A stretch of DNA of 12,455 nt from Bifidobacterium breve (GTDB lineage Bacteria > Actinomycetota > Acidimicrobiia > Acidimicrobiales > Ilumatobacteraceae), in NCBI GenBank assembly GCA_945889575.1, contig CAMDBY010000031.1, positions 1-12,455 on the forward strand. Direction: 5' to 3'. The notes beneath the pieces were generated by a model. That model was not told where the DNA came from. It worked only from the letters and a program-made list of their open reading frames with translations, and searched no databases. The position numbers and the translations under genes are program-made. Of this stretch, positions 5,763-12,455 are shown in pieces (within the stretch, counting starts at the first letter, position 1; each line of letters opens with the position of its first letter).

Positions 5763-6940
5763 GGGCGCAGAAGATGATGCACCAGGGAGACGACATTTCC
5801 AAAGGAGTTATAGAGAGGTGCAAACCCGAAACGCATCAGATCGGGGGGCCGAAAATCGGCGATGACACCCTGCGCCGACATCTTGTCAACTAAAGCTTTC
5901 CCGCCCACAAACCCAAGCGCCACATGGCTTCCACGGGATTCAGATTCTCGGGGAGAAGCCAACATAAAGCCTCGGGGCGCCAGATGAGCATCAAAAAGGT
6001 CGATAAATAGCCCCGTGAGACCAATGCTCTTGGCCCGAATATCGGCCATTGAAACCCCCGAGAAAATTTCTAGAGCGGCTTCCAAGGATTTCATGCTTAA
6101 AACGGTGGTTGTGCCAGTGAGGAAGCGGGAAATGCCAGGGGCTGGACGGAAACTGAGTTCAAAGTCAAAAGGGGCAGCATGAGCCCACCAGCCTTGGAGA
6201 GGCTGGCCAGATTCAGCAAGTAGCCGCGGTGCCACATATATAAAGGCAGGAGCACCTGGTCCGCCGTTCAGATATTTGTAGCCGCAGCCGACCGCGAAGT
6301 CGATATCCAGCGTCGATACGTCGAACGGCACTGCGCCTGCCGTGTGCGCGAGATCCCACACCATTAACGCACCGTGTTGATGCGCAGTAGCGGTGATTGC
6401 CGGTGCATCCAAAATCTTTGCGGTTCGATAGTCGACATGAGTGGCGGTGACAACAGCGGTGCGTTCAGAAATAGCACCAATGATTTCTTCTGCTGGTACC
6501 GCAACCAATGTCATGCCATGTTGGTCAGCAACACTTTGAGCGATGTAAATGTCTGTCGGGAAATTGTTGATGTCAATCACAATTTCTGTACGGCCAGGAC
6601 GAAGTTCAACTGCAGACATCAGTGCCTTGTGCAAATTGATTGATGTGTTGTCACAACTGATCACAGAATCCTGTGTTGCACCAATGAGCGGCGCAATCAT
6701 GTTGCCCACGCGCATTGGCATCGCCAACCAATCTTCATTCCATGAACGAATAAGGCGTTCGCGCCATTCGACATCTATAGTGTGATGCAACACTTCACGA
6801 GATCTCAGGGTTAATGGACCAAGTGAATTTCCGTCGAAGTATGTAACATCAGCCGGAAGGTCAAACTTCGCACGCATTGGTGCCAATACATCTTGCGCAT
6901 CAAGTGTTCGTGCTAGTTCTTCTGCGTCAATGAGATTCAC
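5759..6940 (-). CDS. kynU: Kynureninase, PLP-dependent
   Basis: This 393-residue cytosolic enzyme cleaves L-kynurenine to anthranilate and L-alanine (or 3-hydroxykynurenine to 3-hydroxyanthranilate). Fold type I PLP features are in order: YFDGNSLGPL (34-43), CDNTSINLHKAL (96-107) contacting the cofactor phosphate, FPTDIYIA (127-134), and VDYRTAKILD (169-178). VWDLAHTAGAVP (194-205) places Asp196 against the pyridine nitrogen. CGYKYLNGGPGAPAFIYV (219-236) contains the Schiff-base Lys222. PLQGWWAHAAPFDFE, RFLTGTTTVLSM, SRGSHVAL and ADFRPPDLMRFGFAPLYNS are kynureninase-specific stretches. The length is normal. It starts at GTG 6940, overlapping the formamidase stop as GTGA, with no strong ribosome site, so translational coupling is likely. 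As last gene of the operon, with no 3-hydroxylase in view, it points to the anthranilate branch of tryptophan degradation. Confidence in the family is high. Confidence 0.95.
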   Translation of the reverse strand: MNLIDAEELARTLDAQDVLAPMRAKFDLPADVTYFDGNSLGPLTLRSREVLHHTIDVEWRERLIRSWNEDWLAMPMRVGNMIAPLIGATQDSVISCDNTSINLHKALMSAVELRPGRTEIVIDINNFPTDIYIAQSVADQHGMTLVAVPAEEIIGAISERTAVVTATHVDYRTAKILDAPAITATAHQHGALMVWDLAHTAGAVPFDVSTLDIDFAVGCGYKYLNGGPGAPAFIYVAPRLLAESGQPLQGWWAHAAPFDFELSFRPAPGISRFLTGTTTVLSMKSLEAALEIFSGVSMADIRAKSIGLTGLFIDLFDAHLAPRGFMLASPRESESRGSHVALGFVGGKALVDKMSAQGVIADFRPPDLMRFGFAPLYNSFGNVVSLVHHLLRP

Positions 6941-7725
6941 GATGGTTCTTTCAGTAACTGTGCGAGTGCCCAGTCTCCCACCACTGAGCCTCGACGCAAC
7001 AAATCATATGGAAGGTTGAAATGGTCACGATTCGGCACGACCACGGTTTCTGTCGCTGTACCGCTTTTTTGTAGGTAGCCCGCATATTCAGCATTCTGGC
7101 GAATGAACTCTGACGATTCAGATTCACCGACAGCGCACAGCGCACGCGACAGTCCGTGTGTCGATGCAAGCAACTGCGGGCTGATGGCCGCTGCCGATTC
7201 ATGCGTGAGATGTAGTGGCTCATTTGTGTCTGTGACAACCAATGGCCGTAAGTCATAGATTCCGCTTAACAACACAACGCCAGATAAACGTGATGCAATG
7301 GCGTATTCCCGTGCACACATTGCCGCAAGATGAGCACCTGCACTACAGCCGGCAAGTACCACTTGTATTGGTTCTAATTCATTAATCATTTTCTTAACAT
7401 CAATAATGCATTCTTCGATGATGTCAGGGATTGTGGCATAGGGCGCCAATGTGTATTCCACTGCATGTAAAGAAATGCCTTCTGCAATTGCATCATTTGC
7501 GTTGAATAACGAATCAGCAGCTGATAGTCGTTGCCAATACCCGCCATGGATGTAGATCAGAAGTGGGCGGCGACGTTGCCGTAACGAGGCAGGGTCATGG
7601 GGTGTGCTCAGTTCGTGATATTCCGCGAGGTATTCATCGAGCGGGCGAAGGGCATACCGCGATGGCGAATACTGGTGATCAACATCAGCATCTGGGGCCG
7701 ATTGCCATTCGAATGGCGTACTCAC
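6937..7725 (-). CDS. Kynurenine formamidase (arylformamidase), alpha/beta-hydrolase type
   Basis: This 262-residue alpha/beta-hydrolase probably hydrolyses N-formyl-L-kynurenine to L-kynurenine and formate. It shows YIHGGYWQ (58-65), the HGGxW oxyanion-hole motif of the AFMID-like formamidases, which is unrelated to the metal-dependent bacterial KynB fold. The nucleophile elbow GCSAGAHLAAM (126-136) holds Ser128. LSGIYDLRPLV (153-163) follows and is characteristic of the family. The acid residue probably lies in GESESSEF (200-207), and the catalytic His235 in NRDHFNLP. The GTG start at 7725 overlaps the dioxygenase stop as GTGA, and the stop overlaps kynureninase in the same way, so the three genes are translated as a unit. 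The next gene uses its expected product, which strengthens the assignment. A generic esterase is the alternative, but the operon makes it unlikely. Confidence 0.87.
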   Translation of the reverse strand: MSTPFEWQSAPDADVDHQYSPSRYALRPLDEYLAEYHELSTPHDPASLRQRRRPLLIYIHGGYWQRLSAADSLFNANDAIAEGISLHAVEYTLAPYATIPDIIEECIIDVKKMINELEPIQVVLAGCSAGAHLAAMCAREYAIASRLSGVVLLSGIYDLRPLVVTDTNEPLHLTHESAAAISPQLLASTHGLSRALCAVGESESSEFIRQNAEYAGYLQKSGTATETVVVPNRDHFNLPYDLLRRGSVVGDWALAQLLKEPS

Positions 7726-8564
7726 TGCAGAGGACGAGTGCCCGCAACGGTCGTGCGGTGCAGTTCACGGCGAAACCCAGAGTAATCGTTCAGGGCATAA
7801 TGCTGCGTTGAACGATTATCCCAAATAGCCAAATCTCCGTTGCTCCACTTATGACGCACAGTGAACTTCGCATCAGTTGTGTGCAAGTGCAACCAATCCA
7901 TAAGACGAAGTTTCTCAATCTCATCTGCGATGCCAGTGAGGTCACGCACATACGCACGATTGTAAAAGAGCACTAACTTCTCAGTTTCGGGGTGAGTTGT
8001 AATTAGAGGATGAATTTCTGTGTCATTTGCGGTCTCGTCACACACAATATTCATGCTGGAAAGCCCGGAATGGATCGCTTGCATCTTTGGTGAATACGCA
8101 TCACGAGCAGTATGTATGGAAGCAAGGTGAGAAAACTGTTCCTTGTATTCATCCGACAGCGCGTTATATGCAGCGGTCATTGAAGACCACAATGTGTCTC
8201 CCCCATATGCAGGAACGTCAAGCGCATGCAAGACAGTGAACGACGGCGGCGCTGGTTGAAAACTGAAATCGCTATGCCATGCACCACCAAAATTAAATGC
8301 ATTACCGTCTCTGGCTTCTTTCAGAACCTTGATGACATCAGGATGGTCAGGACTTGGTTCAATAAAAGGAGACTCAGCAGCTGGCCCCAGACGACGCGAA
8401 AAATCCACTTGTTCCAAAGGCGTTAACGATTGGTTCGGGATAATAATGACCTCGTGTTCACACGCGATCTCTCGGAATGATTCCAATTGTGAATCAGTGA
8501 GGACTTTCACATCGTCCACGTAGACCGTGGCCCCCAGAACTCCTGTTAATCGCTCTACCCGCAT
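7722..8564 (-). CDS. TauD-family Fe(II)/2-oxoglutarate-dependent dioxygenase
   Basis: This 280-residue non-heme iron oxygenase heads the kyn operon. The metal triad is visible: His97 and Asp99 in AWHSDFSF, and His255 in RSTQHYALNDY. Thr124 in GGDTLW and Arg266/Arg270 in FRRELHRTTVAGTRP fit the 2-oxoglutarate site. These positions fall almost where they do in E. coli TauD (283 residues), supporting the ATG at 8564. The frame is open to 8699, but that extension has no family resemblance. Other family stretches are HEVIIIPNQSLTPLEQVDFSRRLGP (37-61) and PLITTHPETEKLVLFYNRAYV (186-206). The family oxidises many substrates (taurine, alkyl sulfates, aromatic ethers, amino acids). The substrate here is unknown. 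Coupling to formamidase and kynureninase suggests a tryptophan- or kynurenine-related compound. A TANNNT -10 six bases before the ATG suggests a leaderless transcript. Confidence 0.9.
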   Translation of the reverse strand: MRVERLTGVLGATVYVDDVKVLTDSQLESFREIACEHEVIIIPNQSLTPLEQVDFSRRLGPAAESPFIEPSPDHPDVIKVLKEARDGNAFNFGGAWHSDFSFQPAPPSFTVLHALDVPAYGGDTLWSSMTAAYNALSDEYKEQFSHLASIHTARDAYSPKMQAIHSGLSSMNIVCDETANDTEIHPLITTHPETEKLVLFYNRAYVRDLTGIADEIEKLRLMDWLHLHTTDAKFTVRHKWSNGDLAIWDNRSTQHYALNDYSGFRRELHRTTVAGTRPLQ

Positions 8565-8579
8565 ACCTCTACCGTAGAG
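8565..8579 (-). promoter_or_regulatory. Putative leaderless -10 and small palindrome before the dioxygenase gene
   Basis: On the minus strand TACGGT (8576-8571) fits TANNNT and ends 6 nt before the ATG at 8564. It lies inside an inverted repeat, CTCTAC-C-GTAGAG (plus-strand 8567-8579). A further CTCTACC copy is at 8553-8559, just inside the gene. No good -35 is visible. This could be a promoter with an overlapping operator for the kyn operon. Confidence 0.35.
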
Positions 8580-8612
8580 CACGAGAGACCAATAGGGAAT
8601 CAGCATGGTGTT

Positions 8613-9110
8613 TTGTGGCAACATCGTTACGTGGCGTTTAGAGATGGTGACGGATGGGTGCTGTGCACCAGGTGCCAATCCCGCCATTGGGGACTTCATG
8701 GTGCAGCTGGGCTATTACTAGTGCGCACAGACCTTGAGATCCCTTGTGTTCTGCTTCAATTGCGTGCCGCATGGACCCATGGCGGAGGTACCTGGGCGTT
8801 GCCAGGTGGAGCGCTTGATTCCCATGAAGACTCCGTCACTGCTGCCGCACGTGAGGCGCACGAAGAAGCAGGGATAGAGCCTCAGCATCTTGAATTCAAA
8901 GCAGTCTTTTCAGATGACCATGGCAACTGGCGATACGACACTGTGATTGCCCACACCACGACTGATGCAGGCGCATACGAAGCAAACGCAGAATCTGATG
9001 ACTTGCGATGGGTGCCCGTTGACGAAGTGGGCCTCTTTGACCTTCACCCAGGTTTGCGCAACACATGGCCAGTCTTGATTGACCACGTAAAAACGTCTCT
9101 TCAGAATTAG
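8613..9110 (+). CDS. Nudix hydrolase
   Basis: This protein of about 165 residues carries a complete Nudix box (GX5EX7REUXEEXGU): Gly66, Glu72, Arg80-Glu81, Glu84-Glu85, Gly87, Ile88, with Glu84 and Glu85 binding the metal. Such enzymes hydrolyse nucleoside diphosphates linked to another group. The N-terminal GDGWVLC ... RHWGLHGAAGLLLV (12-37) resembles a common actinobacterial Nudix group. Cys18, Cys21 and His25 form a short CxxC-xxx-H cluster. GGGTWALPGG (57-66) precedes the box, and FSDDHGNWRYDTVIA and DDLRWVPVDEV complete the fold. The start is uncertain. TTG at 8613 gives the length stated, GTG at 8631 is an alternative, and neither has a good ribosome site. The gene diverges from the dioxygenase with 48 bp between starts and ends 6 nt before the MFS gene, probably co-transcribed with it. 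The substrate is unknown. Confidence 0.88.
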   Translation: MWQHRYVAFRDGDGWVLCTRCQSRHWGLHGAAGLLLVRTDLEIPCVLLQLRAAWTHGGGTWALPGGALDSHEDSVTAAAREAHEEAGIEPQHLEFKAVFSDDHGNWRYDTVIAHTTTDAGAYEANAESDDLRWVPVDEVGLFDLHPGLRNTWPVLIDHVKTSLQN

Positions 9111-9116
9111 TTCGCC

Positions 9117-10286
9117 ATGCGCAAAAGAACTCTGTACCTTCTTCAAGCCACCACGGCTTTGGGCGGAATGGGTTATGGCGTCATGTTCACGGTGCTCGAT
9201 GATTTCCGAGACAAGTATGGAATCACCGAATCACAACTAGGCCTCATTGTGGGAGTCGGGTTCATCACTGGGTTTCTGTCACAAATTCTGTTTGCCCCAC
9301 AAGCCGACAAGGGGCACGCAAAAAAACTTGTGATGACAGGCATAGTGATTGAAATAGTCGGAACTTTGTTTATGGCATTTGGTCAAGCATTTCTTCCTCT
9401 AATAATCGGACGATTGCTCACAGGTTTCGGTATTGGTATTTCTGAACCTGCATTGCGGCGCATTCTTATTTTGTCTGACCCTGAACGAATGGGACAAAAT
9501 CTCGGACTTATCGTGAGTGCCAGTGTTGCAGGCTTTACAGCAGGCCCCATTGTGTCTGCTCTTACTGCAGACACGTTAGGAATTTCTGCACCATTCCTCA
9601 TTGTTGCGGTACTTCTTCTTCCTGTTGCGTACGGATTATTCAACTTGCAATTTCAAGAAGCAAACATTGAAGACGCCCCCACTCAACGACTTGCATTTGA
9701 CATGTTGCGTATTCGTCCGCTCGCCGGTGCAATTGTGATCGGTCTTGCGCTCTTCGCAATGATCGGCACATTCGACGCAGTGTGGTCAGTCATGATGGAC
9801 GACATGAAGGCACCAACATGGGTGGCAAACCTTGGCATCAGCTTGTTTGCATTTCCCATGATCTTCTTGGCGCCCCGGGGCGGTCGACTAACGCAAAAGT
9901 TCGGACCATTCAAGGCAAGCATGGTGGGCCTTTCAATTGGCGCTGTATGTCTTGTGCTGTACGGAACATTGTGGTCTCCGTACCCCATGCTCATGATCGG
10001 AGTCATTCACGGCGTCGTTGACGGACTAACCGTGACAGGTGGCTCGGCAGCCGTTGCTTTGGTGGCACCACGTGAACGTCTTGCTTCGGCTCAAGGTCTA
10101 TTCGGTGGTCTACAAACACTGATGGGCGGAATAGCGGCTGTCATTGCAGGCACGGCCTACGGAACCATTGGAAGAGCAACGTTCGTGTGGTGCGCAGGCG
10201 CAATGTTGTTATTCATTGCGATTGGCTCATGGTTAGCAAAAGACAGTCTGCATATGACTGGCAGTGACGTCACTGCAGATGCGTAA
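9117..10286 (+). CDS. Major facilitator superfamily transporter
   Basis: This 389-residue polytopic inner-membrane protein has about 12 hydrophobic segments arranged as two halves. Motif A between segments 2 and 3 is FAPQADKGHAKKLV (59-72), with conserved Asp64 and Gly66. GRLLTGFGIGISEPALRRI (98-116) is the motif B region. The central cytoplasmic loop (about residues 178-200) is short. A second motif-A-like LAPRGGRLTQKFGP (251-264) marks the second half. The mixture resembles MFS drug or small-molecule efflux permeases, but substrate and direction cannot be read. It starts at ATG 9117, 6 nt after the Nudix stop and without a clear ribosome site, so it is probably translated by coupling. It ends immediately against the convergent molybdenum-hydroxylase gene, with no spacer between the two stop codons. 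Confidence 0.88.
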   Translation: MRKRTLYLLQATTALGGMGYGVMFTVLDDFRDKYGITESQLGLIVGVGFITGFLSQILFAPQADKGHAKKLVMTGIVIEIVGTLFMAFGQAFLPLIIGRLLTGFGIGISEPALRRILILSDPERMGQNLGLIVSASVAGFTAGPIVSALTADTLGISAPFLIVAVLLLPVAYGLFNLQFQEANIEDAPTQRLAFDMLRIRPLAGAIVIGLALFAMIGTFDAVWSVMMDDMKAPTWVANLGISLFAFPMIFLAPRGGRLTQKFGPFKASMVGLSIGAVCLVLYGTLWSPYPMLMIGVIHGVVDGLTVTGGSAAVALVAPRERLASAQGLFGGLQTLMGGIAAVIAGTAYGTIGRATFVWCAGAMLLFIAIGSWLAKDSLHMTGSDVTADA

Positions 10287-10298
10287 TTAACGCACTGC
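10261..10298. terminator. Nested palindromes at the convergent gene ends, possible bidirectional terminator
   Basis: A perfect 16-bp palindrome, GCAGTGAC-GTCACTGC, occupies 10261-10276 inside the last MFS codons. Next to it, GCAG-A-TGCGT (10275-10284) can pair with ACGCA-CTGC (10290-10298) around an AATTA loop, with one bulged A. The second hairpin covers both stop codons. Neither strand has a clean T run after it, so function as a terminator is uncertain. Confidence 0.35.
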
Positions 10299-12455
10299 TT
10301 GAATTGCGGTCCACACGTTGAAAGATGTGCACGGCATATCAATATGCGTGACACCTAAGTGGCTCACAGCGTTTACCACAGCGTTATGAACAGCTGGCGT
10401 TGATCCGATAGTTCCTGCTTCGCCAATTCCCTTTGCACCCAATGGGTTGCGCGGTGTTGGTGTTTCCATCGGAACACGTTCAAAACTTGGCAATTCAGCA
10501 GCAGAAATGAACCCGTAGTCAGCAAGGTTTGATGTTATGGGGTTGCCATCTGGGTCGTATGCAATGACTTCAAGAAGAGCTTGTGCCACACCTTGAGCGA
10601 TTCCGCCGTGAACCTGACCATCAACCAATAGCGGGTTGATAATTGTTCCGGCATCGTCACATGCAATATGTCGTGCAACAACAACTGCACCTGTTTCTAC
10701 ATCAACTTCAACAACACACACATGAGTGCCGAATGGGAATGTGGCACCTTCAGGTACGTAGTCCACTTCAGCTTCGAGCGGTGCATCAATTTCGATCATG
10801 AGTTCTGCCCATGTACGAGATGGTGCTGGTGAACCCTTGACATGGAATGCACCACGAACAGTGTCAATAACAACATCTTCTACGGCTGCTTCTAAAAGAT
10901 CAGCAGCACGTTGACGCGCTTTTTCAATGACAGATTCGGCAGCTAACTTCGCGGCACTTCCTCCAACTTGTAGTGAACGTGAACCACCGGTTCCACCACC
11001 ACGATCAACATCGTCCGTGTCTCCGAAACGGAACTCAATCTTGTCCATTGGGATACCGGTTGTTTGCGACACGATCATTGCCCATGCAGTGTGATGACCT
11101 TGACCGTGTGAACTAGAACCAGTACGCACAATGGCGCCACCATCAGCCTTGATCTCGACCGAGCCGTAGTCGCCCGAACCCATTGGGTTTGTGGTCTCTA
11201 CATACGATGCAATGCCGATACCAATCTGTACTGGGTCCTTGCTGTCGCGACGCTTCTTTTGTTCAACAAGCAGTTGGTCGTATCCGGCAGCCTTCAGCGC
11301 AAGTTCAAGAGCTGCTGCGTATTCACCAGAGTCGTACTTGGCTCCCATTGACGTCGTAAGTGGAAACGCGGACGGCGCAATGAAGTTGCGACGACGCACT
11401 TCGGCTGGGTCGATTCCACAGACACGTGCGAATTCATCAAGAGTGCGCTCAATTGCCGCAGTTGCTTCAGGACGACCAGCACCACGGTATGCAACCGTTG
11501 GAGTTGTGTTTGTAACAACAGAGTTTGATTCGAACTGCACATTGGCGATGTCATATACGCCACCAGCCATCATGCGAGTCATGTACGGCAGCACTGCACC
11601 AGCACGTGCATACGCACCTGCATCTTGTAGAAGATCGAGACGGTACGCAGTGATACGACCATCGCGTGTGCCGCCCATGCGAGTGCGTTGACGCTGCGCG
11701 CGACCGTGGCCCATGGCCAACATGTTCTCGGTACGTGATTCGGTCCAGCGAACTGGGACTCCGAGTTTGCGTGTTGCCCAACCCACAAGAATTTCTTCAG
11801 GGTAGACACCAGATTTGGCTCCAAATCCACCCCCAACGTCTGGCGTAATGACGCGAACTTGGGACTTCTCTAAACCAAAGACCTCAGCTAAACCATCACG
11901 GGCACCATGCGCACCTTGGCTACACGCCCACTGCGTCAAACGCGTGCCGTCCCAAGTAGCGACACATGAACGCACTTCCATCGGCGCCGGAGCAACCCGC
12001 TGGTTTTCAATCACTAGATCAACTACTACTTCGCAGTCAGTAAAAATATCGTCGTTGCTGCGAGCCGCAAACGTAAGAACCACATTGGTCTCAGCATCAG
12101 GATGCAGCAACACTCGGTTGGAAAAGGAATCATCCATGTCGAGAACCGCTTCAAGCGGCTCGTAGTCAACAATCACTGTCTCAGCGGCATCGATACCGGA
12201 TGATTTATCTTCGCTGACAACAATTGCTACGAGATCGCCTACGTAACGAACCGTGTCAATTGCCAAATACGGAAACAACATTGCCTTATTCATCATTCCG
12301 TTCGCAGGACCAGCTGGAGCGATATCAATATCGGCTGCAGTCCATACGGCACGAATACCTGGCATTGACAACGCTTCGGAAGCATCAATGCCGGTGAGAC
12401 GGGCGTGGGCCATTGATGAACGAACAAACGTGAGATGCAATGCGCCTGGCATTGG
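10287..12455 (-). CDS. Molybdenum-hydroxylase large subunit, form II CoxL-like (5' end beyond window)
   Basis: These are the last 722 codons of a xanthine dehydrogenase/CoxL-family molybdopterin subunit. The frame is open at the right edge and, by comparison with the usual 750-800 residues, only a short N-terminal part is missing. Counting from the Met at 12452, cofactor-binding stretches are TPDVGGGFGAKSG (203-215) and SHGQGHHT (448-455, Gln451). The active-site loop is AYRGAGRPEA (321-330) and the catalytic-Glu motif is GAKGIGEAG (672-680, Glu678). True CO dehydrogenases (form I) carry AYxCSFR with an active-site Cys. The AYRGAGR loop places this in the form II group, whose natural substrates are mostly unknown. 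It would need FAD and 2Fe-2S subunits, which must lie to the right if present. The molybdate-binding protein at the other end of the window could supply its metal. Confidence is high for family and low for substrate. Confidence 0.92.
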   Translation of the reverse strand, partial: PMPGALHLTFVRSSMAHARLTGIDASEALSMPGIRAVWTAADIDIAPAGPANGMMNKAMLFPYLAIDTVRYVGDLVAIVVSEDKSSGIDAAETVIVDYEPLEAVLDMDDSFSNRVLLHPDAETNVVLTFAARSNDDIFTDCEVVVDLVIENQRVAPAPMEVRSCVATWDGTRLTQWACSQGAHGARDGLAEVFGLEKSQVRVITPDVGGGFGAKSGVYPEEILVGWATRKLGVPVRWTESRTENMLAMGHGRAQRQRTRMGGTRDGRITAYRLDLLQDAGAYARAGAVLPYMTRMMAGGVYDIANVQFESNSVVTNTTPTVAYRGAGRPEATAAIERTLDEFARVCGIDPAEVRRRNFIAPSAFPLTTSMGAKYDSGEYAAALELALKAAGYDQLLVEQKKRRDSKDPVQIGIGIASYVETTNPMGSGDYGSVEIKADGGAIVRTGSSSHGQGHHTAWAMIVSQTTGIPMDKIEFRFGDTDDVDRGGGTGGSRSLQVGGSAAKLAAESVIEKARQRAADLLEAAVEDVVIDTVRGAFHVKGSPAPSRTWAELMIEIDAPLEAEVDYVPEGATFPFGTHVCVVEVDVETGAVVVARHIACDDAGTIINPLLVDGQVHGGIAQGVAQALLEVIAYDPDGNPITSNLADYGFISAAELPSFERVPMETPTPRNPLGAKGIGEAGTIGSTPAVHNAVVNAVSHLGVTHIDMPCTSFNVWTAIQAVR

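Noticed and set aside
8565..8699. Upstream extension of the TauD-family gene by 45 residues.
   Set aside because: It would overlap the divergent Nudix gene and show no family similarity, whereas the start at 8564 places all metal and 2-oxoglutarate residues at TauD positions.
11191..11691. A 166-codon open frame on the plus strand opposite the molybdenum-hydroxylase gene.
   Set aside because: It is antisense to conserved sequence that includes the AYRGAGR region and has no family features; a codon-bias shadow.
10287..12455. Assignment as true carbon monoxide dehydrogenase large subunit.
   Set aside because: The AYxCSFR active-site loop with Cys is absent; AYRGAGR is present.
1..12455. CRISPR arrays, tRNA or rRNA genes, insertion sequences and phage attachment sites.
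   Set aside because: No regularly spaced repeats, cloverleaf-like blocks, transposase frames or flanking inverted or target-site repeats were seen by eye on either strand.

Overview
The window is compact, bacterial and of roughly balanced GC, and it looks actinobacterial. Three things point that way: short lipoprotein signal peptides, GTG/TTG starts with GTGA/ATGA overlaps, and TANNNT -10 elements lying exactly 6 nt before start codons (a leaderless-transcript layout). Protein style would fit an aquatic Acidimicrobiia-type actinobacterium, but that placement is an impression, not a measurement. I see no rRNA, tRNA, CRISPR array, insertion sequence or integrase. No gene-free stretch exceeds about 110 bp.

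Layout. (1) 1-753: the 5' end of a ModA-like molybdate-binding lipoprotein (minus, runs off the left edge) is divergent from a PadR-like repressor (plus). A perfect 9-bp inverted repeat sits across both promoters. (2) 750-5674: a minus-strand high-affinity amino-acid (LivKHMGF) ABC transporter. livK has its own promoter and ribosome-binding site. A strong palindromic hairpin follows it, then livH-livM-livG-livF, tightly overlapping. LivH carries an internal insertion of about 53 residues. (3) 5759-8564: a translationally coupled minus-strand operon encoding a TauD-family Fe(II)/2-oxoglutarate dioxygenase, an alpha/beta-hydrolase kynurenine formamidase and a kynureninase, reading toward livK. 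(4) 8613-10286: a plus-strand pair, a Nudix hydrolase and an MFS transporter. (5) 10287-12455: most of a molybdenum-hydroxylase large subunit with a form II CoxL-type AYRGAGR loop (minus, runs off the right edge), convergent with the MFS gene.

How the genes may work together. The dioxygenase-formamidase-kynureninase operon should carry N-formylkynurenine to kynurenine and then anthranilate plus alanine. No tryptophan or indoleamine 2,3-dioxygenase is in view; a TauD-family enzyme of unknown substrate heads the operon. The Liv transporter directly downstream on the same strand could import the amino-acid substrate. At the two ends, a molybdate-binding protein and a molybdopterin enzyme give a possible but indirect metal-supply link. 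The most notable items are the PadR/modA control region, the TauD-kyn-liv arrangement, the LivH insertion and paired direct repeats at the livK promoter.
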